DNA of 64,000 bases from Agrobacterium rubi TR3 = NBRC 13261 (GTDB lineage Bacteria; Pseudomonadota; Alphaproteobacteria; Rhizobiales; Rhizobiaceae): NCBI RefSeq assembly GCF_000739935.1, contig NZ_BBJU01000028.1, forward strand, positions 62,001-126,000, given 5' to 3'. The notes below the pieces were generated by a model. It did not search any database, was not told the DNA's origin, and saw only the letters and a list, made by a program, of their open reading frames with translations. Positions within the stretch are counted from its first letter, which is position 1, and each line of letters opens with the position of its first letter. Shown in pieces: positions 29,000 through 37,509 of the stretch. The position numbers were made by a program, and so were the translations under genes.

Positions 29000-30028
29000 T
29001 CATAGGCTTTCAGGAACCCACAAATGAGCGGGGAAAAATCTCTGTCCTGGGCTTTCCGCCATACCGTGTTCGATTGTGTGGATCATAGTGGAGATCAAAT
29101 CACTGCATAATTCGCGCAGCGGAGTTTGGAAAACACCGGAAATCCTGCGCTCGAGCAAGGCTTGCCGTGATTGCGGCGTCAGTTCATTGACCAGGCAAGC
29201 GATCTGTTCGGAGCGTGGATTTTGATTTAGCGCTTCGATCACGCCCTCCATACCCCCACCAATACAATAGACTCCCACGAGATCCGGATGACGTGAAAGC
29301 GTATCCATCATCATCTCGTAGGTGAGTTGTCGCGTCTCTAGATTGATAAGTGCGTCCAACACTTGAAAATCCGGGGCAAATTCACGCATGTAAGCCCGAA
29401 ACCCCATTTCTCTAAGAGAATGCCCATGAAAACGGTGACCTCCTAGAAACAGTAGAACTTTGCCGGGGTTCGGCGAGAGTTTTGATATCATCCATGCGGC
29501 ACTGCGGCCGACTTTCATATTGTTTGTTCCTAAATAGGCTTCTCGAACTCCTTGGGCGAGATCCGTCAACAAAGAAAATGTGGGAATACCTTTGGATCTT
29601 AAGGCCGAAACAGCAGCGGTAACGTCGTGGTGGTCTGGGCCCGTCGCTGCAATGGCTGATACTTTTCCTGACAGGCCCAACATCATCTCCGACAACTCCG
29701 TTGGCTCGCCTGTTTTCAAATACTGTATGGTGAGTTGGATATGGCTGTCCTTTACGGTGGATGCCGCCATCTGGAGTTCAGAAGCAAACGACTGATAGAA
29801 TTCCTGCCGTTCCTTCCTGAGGATAATGCCGAAGGAATATACCGGCAGGTCAGCCAGCATCCTTTGACGAATTATATTGGTTGCATGAAAGCTTAGCCGC
29901 TCCGCGGCAGCAAACACCTTCTTTGACGTCTCCTCGCGAACGGGCAGGCGGCCATTCAAGACGCGGTCCACTGTCGCGACGCTTACACCGGCAGCTTTGG
30001 CAACATCCGTGATAGTTGGTCGTTTCAT
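29000..30028 (-). CDS. LacI-family transcriptional regulator upstream of the inositol operon
   Basis: 342 residues: LacI helix-turn-helix PTITDVAKAAGVSVATVDRVL (residues 4-24), then a sugar-binding effector domain with LGTNNMKVGRSAAWMI and YCIGGGMEGVIEAL. It is a paralogue of the regulator at 9.1 kb. It lies upstream of, and in the same direction as, the ibpA operon, so it may repress that operon in response to an inositol-like ligand. The ATG at 30028 is used; a GTG two codons earlier is possible. Two copies of TCATTTCAA upstream (30052-30060 and 30094-30102) may be its own control sites. Confidence 0.9.
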   Translation of the reverse strand: MKRPTITDVAKAAGVSVATVDRVLNGRLPVREETSKKVFAAAERLSFHATNIIRQRMLADLPVYSFGIILRKERQEFYQSFASELQMAASTVKDSHIQLTIQYLKTGEPTELSEMMLGLSGKVSAIAATGPDHHDVTAAVSALRSKGIPTFSLLTDLAQGVREAYLGTNNMKVGRSAAWMISKLSPNPGKVLLFLGGHRFHGHSLREMGFRAYMREFAPDFQVLDALINLETRQLTYEMMMDTLSRHPDLVGVYCIGGGMEGVIEALNQNPRSEQIACLVNELTPQSRQALLERRISGVFQTPLRELCSDLISTMIHTIEHGMAESPGQRFFPAHLWVPESL

Positions 30029-30897
30029 TCCCACCTCGCGACAGAGTCATCTCATTTCAAGCAGGTTTTCTGCAAGCCGATGAGTGAACACAATCATTTC
30101 AAAGCGAGTTTGTCGAACAGTATTGTCTGCCGATGATGTCTAGCATCAGTTGCCCCTTTGCTTACTTTTCAGTCGCTCCCCTGATGATGCGCACTCACGG
30201 CGTTGCGAGGTATCATCGTCAGTCGCCGTCAGTGGATCAAAAGGCTTTCCCATACAGCAGCATCACACCAGCGGCTCAACTGGTGACCCTTTTGATTGCC
30301 CCTGCCGCTCCGGCAGACCCAGCTAGTGCGCGCCTGAGCCCGAGCCTCTGTTTACGAACAACCGCTGTTAGCTCTGGTTCGGCCTGGTTCACCCTTTTGC
30401 TAGGTACACGGGCGCAAATCTTGTTCATTCAATCTCGATCACTTTAGATCGCCTGCCGCCACGACGATCCTCGGTACTCATCACTCTACGAATGGCGATC
30501 AAATGATTTTGGAATACGTTCGAGTGCTGAATCTCAATACTCGGATGCACAAGCCACTTGGGCTGCGGAACAGCGTTCAGGCACGGAGCAGATGCGGAAG
30601 GATGGCTGTAATGGGAAAAATGCGCTGAGATTAGGCGGCGGGTCAAGCTTGGAGGCACTAGCGAGATGGCCGGAGAAGAGCTTTGCCTTTTGAGGTCAGG
30701 TAGCAAATATTGGCGTTGGAAAAGCCCTGCCGTGATAAGGTTTGGATCGTCGCAAGGCAATCCCGACTCGCGTGGATTCTCTAGGCCTCCCTGTACGGAC
30801 ACGAACGCCTGACCATCAAGTTCCCAGCATTCTCTTCGTTAAACGAGACGTTGAAGATGTGTCAGCAAGTGGCACACGGGTTAGGACGGATCGACAT

Positions 30898-30983
30898 CCA
30901 CCGAATCTAATCACGATAGCGGCGAGAAGTAGGAACCCTTTGAATTGGGTTGTCCTGCGTTCATAGCGGGTGGCGAAACGGCC
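30898..30983 (-). pseudogene. IS5-type transposase C-terminal fragment
   Basis: The minus strand reads GRFATRYERRTTQFKGFLLL then AAIVIRF, which matches the ending of IS5-family transposases (RRVATRYDK...FLAAI...AATVI). Only about 28 residues remain, with an in-frame stop right before the fragment, so it is a dead remnant. It abuts the IS6-type fragment, which shows that more than one element inserted and decayed here. Confidence 0.55.
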
Positions 30984-31069
30984 TCAGAGTGGCATCCAAA
31001 TAGGAATGGCATAACACCTGTAGCAGGATCTACGAACGCCGTTCGCACGCACGGCTTCAAAACTTTGAG

Positions 31070-31168
31070 CCGTCGCACTGCCAGCAGATCTACGGCAATC
31101 CGCAGGTTTAGCGGAAACCGGGAATACAGCCAAACGGCATGAGCAATCACTTCCGCTGGAATCGATGA
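31070..31168 (-). pseudogene. IS6-type transposase N-terminal fragment
   Basis: The minus strand reads SSIPAEVIAHAVWLYSRFPL followed by NLRIAVDLLAVRR, which resembles the start of IS6-family transposases (about 33 residues). The similarity stops abruptly after this, where the expected DNA-binding continuation should be. No terminal repeats are seen. It is a truncated relic. Confidence 0.5.
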
Positions 31169-31265
31169 CGACGATAAAGAGGATCACGGGCAGATCTGGT
31201 CATGCACCCAGATCTCACAGTTTGCTTGATCCAGGGTTAACGTTACAGTGCCCGACATACCGTAC

Positions 31266-31279
31266 CTGCCCCGGGGCAG
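31266..31279. promoter_or_regulatory. 14-bp perfect palindrome before the SAHH-like gene
   Basis: CTGCCCCGGGGCAG, a perfect palindrome without spacer, 29 bases before the first ATG of the S-adenosylhomocysteinase-like gene. It could be a regulator site or an RNA hairpin stem near the start. No known riboswitch consensus was recognised around it. Confidence 0.35.
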
Positions 31280-31308
31280 CAGTTTCTTTGACCAGATCCA
31301 GATGAAAC

Positions 31309-32520
31309 ATGAATTGGAGTTTTATATTGAACGACATGACCATCTCTTCAACCAAAGAACATGAGAGCGGACATCGCAAGATCGAGTGGGCGCGTTCTCA
31401 CATGCCGATCCTTGCGGACATCAAGGCCCGCTTCGCACGCGAGACGCCGTTTAAAGGTCTTCGTATCGGCATATGTCTGCATGTTGAAGCAAAAACAGGC
31501 GTCTGGCTCGACGCACTTACAGCAGGTGGCGCAGAAATTACCATAACTGGTAGCCCTGGCTCGACGCAAGATGATGTCGCCAAAGCATTGAACAAGCACC
31601 CGTCGATTACAGTATTGGGCGCTAAAGCTGACAGTCGTGATACGCATGACCAACATTGCCGGGATGTCCTCCGCTCGAAACCGGATATTATCGCTGACAA
31701 CGGCGCGGATCTTCTGACTTTGCTCGCGACTGAACCGGAATTCGAAGCGCTGCGCACCACGATCAGAGGCAGTACCGAAGAAACGACAACGGGTGCGTAC
31801 CGCCTCAGAGAAAATAATGTGAACCTCGATTTCGCCACTTGGGTCATCAATGACACTCAGGCGAAAAGGATCGTCGAAAATCGGTATGGTGTCGGCAGTT
31901 CGGTTGTCGATGGCGTGATGCGAGCAACGAATGTCATGCTGCATGGCAAAACAGTGGTCGTTGTTGGATATGGTTACTGCGGCTCTGGCGTAGCGCAGAG
32001 GTTTCGCGGCATGGGTGCCCATGTCATCGTCGTCGAACGTGATCCCATGCACCGCCTAGAAGCCCATCTCGAAGGTTTCAGGACTGCCGATCTTGATGAA
32101 TGCCTCGACCAGGCGCAGATCTTAGTCACTGTGACTGGTCGCGACGGTGCTTTGACACTCGACGCGATCATGAGGATTCGCGACGGCTGCATTCTGGCCA
32201 ATGCGGGGCATTTTTCCTCGGAGATCGAGGTTGACAGCCTGGAAAGCGCCGCCATCTCTGTGAAGGACTGCCGCGATGGCGTGAAGGAATATCAGCTTGA
32301 TGGCGGAAGACGGGTCTTTCTGCTGACCGACGGAAACCTCGTCAATCTCGCAGCGGGAGATGGAAATCCGATCGAAATCATGGATCTTGGACTTGCGCTC
32401 CAGTCACTCAGCCTGGAGCAAATGGCGTTACTGGGTCGCAGCGTCGCAAAAGGTGTCCATCCTGTATCCCTAAAAATCGAACGTGAAGTATGCTCGCTGG
32501 CTCTTCACGCATGGGTTTGA
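31309..32520 (+). CDS. S-adenosylhomocysteinase-like hydrolase
   Basis: Up to 403 residues, shorter than typical AhcY (about 430-470). The N-terminal part (about 40-180) has CLHVEAKTGVWLDAL and GSTEETTTGAYRL, equivalent to the substrate-domain motifs of AhcY. INDTQAK preserves the Asn-Asp and Lys around the active site. The NAD domain starts with GKTVVVVGYGYCGSGVAQRF and is followed by NAGHFSSEIEV. The C-terminal PxHYRY tail of AhcY, which completes the neighbouring subunit's cofactor site, is absent; the protein ends with SLALHAWV. It may hydrolyse S-adenosyl- or S-inosyl-homocysteine or a related thioether nucleoside. Start is uncertain: ATG at 31309 or 31336, neither with a clear ribosome site. 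No operon partner. Confidence 0.75.
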   Translation: MNWSFILNDMTISSTKEHESGHRKIEWARSHMPILADIKARFARETPFKGLRIGICLHVEAKTGVWLDALTAGGAEITITGSPGSTQDDVAKALNKHPSITVLGAKADSRDTHDQHCRDVLRSKPDIIADNGADLLTLLATEPEFEALRTTIRGSTEETTTGAYRLRENNVNLDFATWVINDTQAKRIVENRYGVGSSVVDGVMRATNVMLHGKTVVVVGYGYCGSGVAQRFRGMGAHVIVVERDPMHRLEAHLEGFRTADLDECLDQAQILVTVTGRDGALTLDAIMRIRDGCILANAGHFSSEIEVDSLESAAISVKDCRDGVKEYQLDGGRRVFLLTDGNLVNLAAGDGNPIEIMDLGLALQSLSLEQMALLGRSVAKGVHPVSLKIEREVCSLALHAWV

Positions 32521-33551
32521 TCGGGTGGGTTTTCTAGTATGGTCGCTCTGAGAGCGGCGGGGGGAATCTTGACAGAGAGCCGCAGGGATCCTTTCCGCCA
32601 CGTGACTGCGTTCTGTCACGACAAAACATGTGCATTGGTTTTGGCACTCATCCTGGCACGCTGAAACCCTAATGCGAGGTTGGCCTATCGACGCTGGTGC
32701 GCTGGATCGGTCGTAGCCTTGATCGGGCGATCGATGCTCCGGCAGTGTCCGCTGCGACCGAAGACATGGCCGCCGAGTTGAAACGGTTACGCGGGAAAAT
32801 GAATTCCTGCGGCAAGAACGCGAGGTACTGAAGCGTGCCGCGACTTTTTTCGCCAAGGATGGAGGTCAATGAAGTTCCGCTTCATCGACCAGGCGAAAAC
32901 ACGATTCCCCTCATCCTGTCTCTGCAAAGTTCTCGGCCTTAGTCAGAGCGGCTATTCTACCTAGAAAGACCGGCCAGCAAGTCGTCGGCAGCGCAAGGAC
33001 ATGGTAATGCTGGCGCATGTGCGTTCGTCCTACGCGCTTTTCTCAAGACAATGACGCGGATCGCGCGAATGGAAGCATCGGTCTCAATGAACCGAGATCG
33101 GCCCAAACGAGTGGGGTTGAGTTGTTCAACTTTCCGAAGAAACACGCATCGCCAAGTTGCGGACACTTATCGAGCTTGAGAATTTGCCGACGCGCGCCAA
33201 TTCGATGGGTATTGCCGATATTGTCGACGCGCGTGAGATTGTCCTTCCCGCGACCGGGGAAGCCAAACCAGAAGCTGTTCGGAAAAGCCGACGGATGCGT
33301 GTCCACTTGCCACCCATGCTAACGTTCATTGGTTCCTCGATGCTGCTGCGGCGAGATTGATCTGAACCGCAATATTGCCCTGAACAGACTTGATGTCTTG
33401 ATGGAAGGGCGCGGTCCAAGCGGTATCAAATGAAACACCTTCTTTAGTCGCTAGGAAGATGGCTATCTAAGATAGGATCACTCGTGCTTTACCTTTCCCA
33501 GAAATCCGTCGCGAGAAGGTCTGATTATATAGTGATCGTACCACGCTTTTT
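32521..33551. other. 1 kb region with decayed IS3-type element and no intact gene
   Basis: The region between the SAHH-like gene and the truncated-looking ABC operon holds a broken IS3-type transposase (32665-33050) and then about 500 bases in which I recognise nothing. An open frame at about 33145-33360 (ETRIAKLRTLIELENLPTR) has no family I can name. It may once have held the missing ATPase gene of the adjacent ABC importer. Confidence 0.55.
32665..33050 (+). pseudogene. Decayed IS3-family transposase (orfA and orfB fragments)
   Basis: The plus strand reads EVGLSTLVRWIGRSLDRAID and TEDMAAELKRL, then, after a frameshift near 32790, RENEFLRQEREVLKRAATFF AKDGG and stop: the helix-turn-helix and leucine-zipper part of an IS3 orfA. 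Next MKFRFIDQAKTRF begins an orfB, interrupted by a TAG codon before KDRPASRRQRKDMVMLAHVR, and all similarity ends near 33050. It lacks the DDE domain and cannot move. It differs in sequence from the intact IS3-family element at 39.7 kb. Confidence 0.8.
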
Positions 33552-34340
33552 CTATCGTTCGTGCTGATGGGGTGCAGAGCGTGCCAGTAGCTGTATCATG
33601 CCCATCGCGCCCCATGTGATGGCGAACGACAAAATGACGAGTGCGGCAGGCTCATAGGCTTGTGCGACACCGACTTTTTGGATGTATGTGCCGAAGGCCG
33701 GCCGTGTAAGGAGGCTGGCCATCACGAATTCGCTGATGACGACGGCAAAGGTCAGGAACGCTCCCGACAGTACCGACACAAGGATGTTGGGCAGGATAAC
33801 CAGCCGGATCACGGTGATTGGACTGGCCCCCAAGATCGTGGCTGCATCCGTCAGCGTCCGCGCATCGATCGCTTGCAACCCGCTATCGACCGCGCGGTAG
33901 AAGTAGGGCAGCGACAGAGTCATGTAACCGCAAACGAGAAGTACATTTGAACCCATCTCCGTACTCGTCAACGGCAGGACCGACGACGACGAGAAGAGCC
34001 TGAGATAGCCGAAGACAAGTACGATCGGCGGCACGACCAGTGGGAGCATCACGACGAGCTCAACCACCGGCTTCAACCAGGGCAATCGTAGACGGACGAA
34101 GTAGGCCATGGGAACGACGAGGACGACACCGAAGATGATGGTGCATAGGGCGATTACTGCCGAGTACCCCAAGGTCGCAAAGAATTCTGGATCGGAGAAG
34201 ACGGAGCGGTAGGCGTCTAGCGAGTAGCCGTCTCGCCGGATGCTTAACGAGAATTCAGCGGTGCTGATCAGCGGCAGTACGAAATAGATTCCGGCTACAG
34301 CGATCGCCGTCCAAAGTAGAAGACGTAGGACGGTCTTCAT
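33552..34340 (-). CDS. ABC transporter permease (PotC-like)
   Basis: 262 residues with about six membrane helices and the permease loop ATILGASPITVIRLVILPNI (EAA motif) that docks with an ATPase. The ATG at 34340 overlaps the stop codon of the first permease gene (ATGA), which decides the start. It pairs with that permease and the Fe3+/polyamine-type binding protein encoded upstream. An ATPase gene would be expected next but is not present before the IS3 remnant and the SAHH-like gene. The transporter therefore either borrows an ATPase or is dead. Substrate unknown; the divergent phosphatase-superfamily hydrolase hints at a phosphorus compound. Confidence 0.88.
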   Translation of the reverse strand: MKTVLRLLLWTAIAVAGIYFVLPLISTAEFSLSIRRDGYSLDAYRSVFSDPEFFATLGYSAVIALCTIIFGVVLVVPMAYFVRLRLPWLKPVVELVVMLPLVVPPIVLVFGYLRLFSSSSVLPLTSTEMGSNVLLVCGYMTLSLPYFYRAVDSGLQAIDARTLTDAATILGASPITVIRLVILPNILVSVLSGAFLTFAVVISEFVMASLLTRPAFGTYIQKVGVAQAYEPAALVILSFAITWGAMGMIQLLARSAPHQHER

Positions 34341-35272
34341 CGCATCCACCTTTCCGCACGTGCGCGCAGGACAAGATAGGCCGTGATAGCAAGTGCAACC
34401 ACCAAGACCATGCAAAGCGCGAGGGCGGCCCCCAGCTGTTCATTGTGCAGCACGTCGCCGCGAATTTGCGCGTAGAGCAGGATCGGAACAATGTTCACCG
34501 CGTAGCCCGTCAATGCGTAGGCGGTCGCAATGGCACCAAAGGCGTTGGCGAACAGCAGAGCAAGCGTTCCGAGCAGCGTTGGCCACAGCACCGGCAGGCC
34601 GATGTGCCGCCAATACTGCCAAGCTGTGGCACCAAGCATCTCGGCCGCTTCCCTGCACTCCCGAGGGAGCTTGTCGACGGCGGGCATCATGATAGTGAGG
34701 GCAATGGGCACTTGAAAAAACAGATAAGTGAGCACCAATCCAGAAAAGCTGGCAAGGTCAAAGCCGGACGCGTAGAGGTTGATGCCAAATACGTGTCTCA
34801 GCACTACAGTCACCAACCCCAGTCTGCCAAAGGTGGCGATAAACGCGAAGGCCAGCGGAACCCCCGAGAAATTCGACGCAACGCCGCAAAAAGTCATGAT
34901 GATCGTTCTAGCCTTCCGGTTGCCGATACCGCGGCCCACGATCAAGGCGAGGCCTAGGCCAAGGAGCGCGCCGAGCACCGCTGTCGCCGCCGAAATCTCG
35001 ATCGAAGTCAGGAAAGCGTTTGCGATTTCGGAGGTCGCGAGGTCTGCGAAGTTGGCCAGCGTGATACGGCCCTGCCGATCGACAAATGCATTGGCGAGCA
35101 ATGCTACAGTCGGCATGATAATCATAACCACCGCAAACACCAAGAAAGGCAGCGTGCCGACCAGCGCTGGCCAATCTGGACGGGGTATACGTGGTATTCG
35201 TCGTTGCTCTGACGGCTTTCCGGAGCGGGAAAGTCCCGCACCGGAGGTGATCTTAGTCGACGTCTGGTCCAA
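34337..35272 (-). CDS. ABC transporter permease (PotB-like)
   Basis: About 311 residues: a charged N-terminal tail of roughly 35 residues, then six predicted membrane helices (first at TLPFLVFAVVMIIMPTVALLA) with the EAA loop CREAAEMLGATAWQYWRHIG. I use the TTG at 35272, which comes one base after the stop of the binding protein gene with AGGA ten bases upstream; a TTG at 35293 overlapping that gene is the alternative. It is the first of two permeases in a three-gene operon divergent from a DeoR regulator. Confidence 0.85.
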   Translation of the reverse strand: MDQTSTKITSGAGLSRSGKPSEQRRIPRIPRPDWPALVGTLPFLVFAVVMIIMPTVALLANAFVDRQGRITLANFADLATSEIANAFLTSIEISAATAVLGALLGLGLALIVGRGIGNRKARTIIMTFCGVASNFSGVPLAFAFIATFGRLGLVTVVLRHVFGINLYASGFDLASFSGLVLTYLFFQVPIALTIMMPAVDKLPRECREAAEMLGATAWQYWRHIGLPVLWPTLLGTLALLFANAFGAIATAYALTGYAVNIVPILLYAQIRGDVLHNEQLGAALALCMVLVVALAITAYLVLRARAERWMR

Positions 35273-35273
35273 G

Positions 35274-36365
35274 TTACTTGCTTCCTGCACCAACGGTCGC
35301 GGTCCATTCCTTAGCGATCACGTCGCTTGCCTCCACAAGATGCCGCAGCTCCGGGAAGACCAAGTTTGATCCAGTTTGTGGCAGCTTCGCCATCATCTCA
35401 TCGGTGATTTTGTTCGATTTGCGCATCGCGTCGAAGCGGATCGGGTGGCATAGACCCTTGAGGAAGCCGCCTTGACCCTCGTCAGAATACAGATACTCCA
35501 TCCAGAGTTTGGCGGCGTTCGGGTGCGGCGCATATTTGCTGATGGCTTGCGCATAGACGCCGGCGACTGTTACGCCTTTCGGCACGATTGTGTCGAGGGG
35601 CGGGTTACCCTTAAAGTTCTGGTCATAGGTGATGCCGTTGAAGTCCCATCGCGTCGTGATCGGAGTTTCGCCTTTGGCGATCGACGCCGCCGTCCCAAAG
35701 CCGGCAACAAGATTGCCAGCGTCCTTCAGCTTACGATAGAATGCCAGACCGGCTCTAGCGGCTTCCGCCCCGGGCTGGGCACCTGTTGCCAGACCGGCAG
35801 CGTAGATGCTCAGGATCGCATTGTTGGCCGTGCGGGGATCGGCGGGGATCGATACGCTTTTCCGATAGGCTGGATCGAGAAGATCGGACCAGTCGCCAGG
35901 CGACTTTGTAACTATGTCCTTGTTGATGATGAAGGCCAGCACTCCATAGTAGTCGCCGTACCAATAGCCGTCAGGGTCTTTGACAACGTCTGGAATTTCG
36001 TCCCAGGTCTGCACTTTGTAAGGTTGCAGGAGGTCATCCTGTTTTGCGGTGGGGCCAAAGACGAGGCCAATGTCGATAACATCTGGGGCTTGCGGACCTT
36101 TATTGTCCATATTGGCCTTGATCGTTGCCAACTCTTCACCTGAACCAGCGTTCGGATTGAGTTCGTTCACGGTGAGGCCGTACTTGTCCTTGAAGCCTTG
36201 GATCAGCGCGCCGTAGCCGCACCAATCATGGGACATGGCGATCACGGTAAGCTGACCTTCGGCCTTTGCCGCCGCGACGAGTTCATCCATGCCTGCCGCT
36301 TGTGCGATGGAAGGCAGCCCGATCAAGGACGCTACTCCACAATATGCCAGTCTCTTCCAGTTCAT
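35274..36365 (-). CDS. ABC transporter substrate-binding protein (Fe3+/phosphonate/polyamine type)
   Basis: 363 residues. The signal peptide (WKRLAYCGVASLIGLPSIAQA) is cleaved near residue 23. The mature protein has the type II binding fold of AfuA/PotD relatives, with KAEGQLTVIAM at the start and GYWYGDYYGVLAFIINKDIV and TTRWDFNGITYDQN in the cleft region. Relatives bind ferric iron, polyamines, thiamine or 2-aminoethylphosphonate, so the ligand cannot be named. The divergent DeoR/AlkP-superfamily operon favours a phospho- or phosphono-compound (inference). AAGGA precedes the ATG. Confidence 0.88.
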   Translation of the reverse strand: MNWKRLAYCGVASLIGLPSIAQAAGMDELVAAAKAEGQLTVIAMSHDWCGYGALIQGFKDKYGLTVNELNPNAGSGEELATIKANMDNKGPQAPDVIDIGLVFGPTAKQDDLLQPYKVQTWDEIPDVVKDPDGYWYGDYYGVLAFIINKDIVTKSPGDWSDLLDPAYRKSVSIPADPRTANNAILSIYAAGLATGAQPGAEAARAGLAFYRKLKDAGNLVAGFGTAASIAKGETPITTRWDFNGITYDQNFKGNPPLDTIVPKGVTVAGVYAQAISKYAPHPNAAKLWMEYLYSDEGQGGFLKGLCHPIRFDAMRKSNKITDEMMAKLPQTGSNLVFPELRHLVEASDVIAKEWTATVGAGSK

Positions 36366-36705
36366 TTAAATTCCTTTCTTGAAACTCGGCGCGTTACTCC
36401 ACGAGCAAGGAGCCGATCGCAAATCGGTATAGGCACGGCTATTAACGGAAATGTGACATTGCGAGGCTAAATTTGGTTTTAATTGATATTCCGATATCGT
36501 GCAAGTCATTGCCCGGTCGGAACAATCGCTAGACCAACCCATTGGATACAGCGTAACGCATCAAAAATCCTATTGATTTCAGCGGTGCGACACATGTTTA
36601 AAGTCGATGCTGCCGTAGTGGATTGACAGGCATCTTAGTCTCGATTAATCCACAAAACATCACACTATGAACACCCAGCGATACTTACACTCGGATTGTT
36701 TGGGA
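36366..36705. promoter_or_regulatory. Divergent promoter region, ABC importer / DeoR operon
   Basis: About 340 AT-rich bases between the binding protein gene and the DeoR gene. It includes the inverted repeat GATAT-TCCG-ATATC at 36485-36498, which is a candidate DeoR-type or other operator. No recognisable gene. Confidence 0.45.
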
Positions 36706-37509
36706 ATGGGAGGGCCCGTGGCGAGAATACCGGCAGCAAGTCGCATTAAAGCCATTGCAGACCTTCTGGAAGCAGAAGATGGTGTCAGTATCGCTGCGAT
36801 GGCCGAGCGGTACTCGGTCTCCATGGAGACCATTCGCCGTGATCTCGCGAGCTTGGAAAAGAACGGGCTTCTCACCCGTGTCCATGGTGGCGCAATACCG
36901 ACGGCGCGGGCCGCGCCTATATCGATGCGCGTCAACAGCCTGAGTAGCCAAAAGGCCTCAATCGGGGAATTGGCGGCAAAGCTGGTCGGACGAGACGGGT
37001 GGATCTTCATGACGCACGGCAGTACGACCCTATCCGTCGCCAAAGCCCTGAACGAGGGCAGTCCGATGTCGGTTATGACCAACATGCCTGCTATCGCGGA
37101 GGCCTTGCATGGCGGTGTGCAACATCGTGTCACGCTGACGGGTGGAGAATACGACTACGCCGACGGGGCGCTTACTGGCCAACAGGTGCTGGACGCGATT
37201 TCTGAATGTGTTTTCGATACCGTGATCATCGCCGCATATGGCATCCATCCAGTGCATGGTTTGGTTGAGTCTGGAAAATACCTGCAGTACATGAAGCGCT
37301 TGCTCTTCCAGCGCAGCCACCGCTGTATTGTCGTCGCGGACCACAGCAAGTTCGGAGCGCCCGGCTCCTACATCTCGGCACCACTTTCCGAAATCGGGAC
37401 GATCGTCACCGATGAGCCACCCCCGCCCGTTTTCGACGAAGCCTTCAACGAGGCTGGCGTTCGGGTGATCTATCCCGCAACCTTTAAGGATTACAAAAAT
37501 GCCCAATGA
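36706..37509 (+). CDS. DeoR/GlpR-family transcriptional regulator
   Basis: About 267 residues: a DeoR helix-turn-helix at the N-terminus (SRIKAIADLLEAEDGVSIAA, then YSVSMETIRRDLASLEKNGL LTRVHGGA), and a C-terminal sugar-phosphate sensor domain (FMTHGSTTLSVAKAL, VMTNMPAIAEAL, IIAAYGIHPVHGL, VVADHSKFG). Such repressors usually respond to phosphorylated sugars or polyols. The start is uncertain among ATG 36667, ATG 36706 and GTG 36718; a GGGAGGG run lies between the last two. It diverges from the ABC importer and overlaps the next gene by 11 bases, so it probably controls both. Confidence 0.88.
   Translation: MGGPVARIPAASRIKAIADLLEAEDGVSIAAMAERYSVSMETIRRDLASLEKNGLLTRVHGGAIPTARAAPISMRVNSLSSQKASIGELAAKLVGRDGWIFMTHGSTTLSVAKALNEGSPMSVMTNMPAIAEALHGGVQHRVTLTGGEYDYADGALTGQQVLDAISECVFDTVIIAAYGIHPVHGLVESGKYLQYMKRLLFQRSHRCIVVADHSKFGAPGSYISAPLSEIGTIVTDEPPPPVFDEAFNEAGVRVIYPATFKDYKNAQ

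Larger units (their letters stand above)
30035..31308. other. 1.27 kb gene-free stretch with transposase debris
   Basis: I see no intact gene. The first 100 bases are the upstream region of the LacI gene. Short open frames in 30130-30800 give no recognisable protein. From 30.9 to 31.2 kb, fragments of two unrelated transposases lie side by side on the minus strand (separate entries). The last 100 bases precede the S-adenosylhomocysteinase-like gene and contain a palindrome. It reads as a former hot spot of insertions and deletions. Confidence 0.6.

Noticed and set aside
30133..30447. 104-codon plus-strand frame in the gene-free region
   Set aside because: Low-complexity composition, no ribosome site and no family; better regarded as non-coding.
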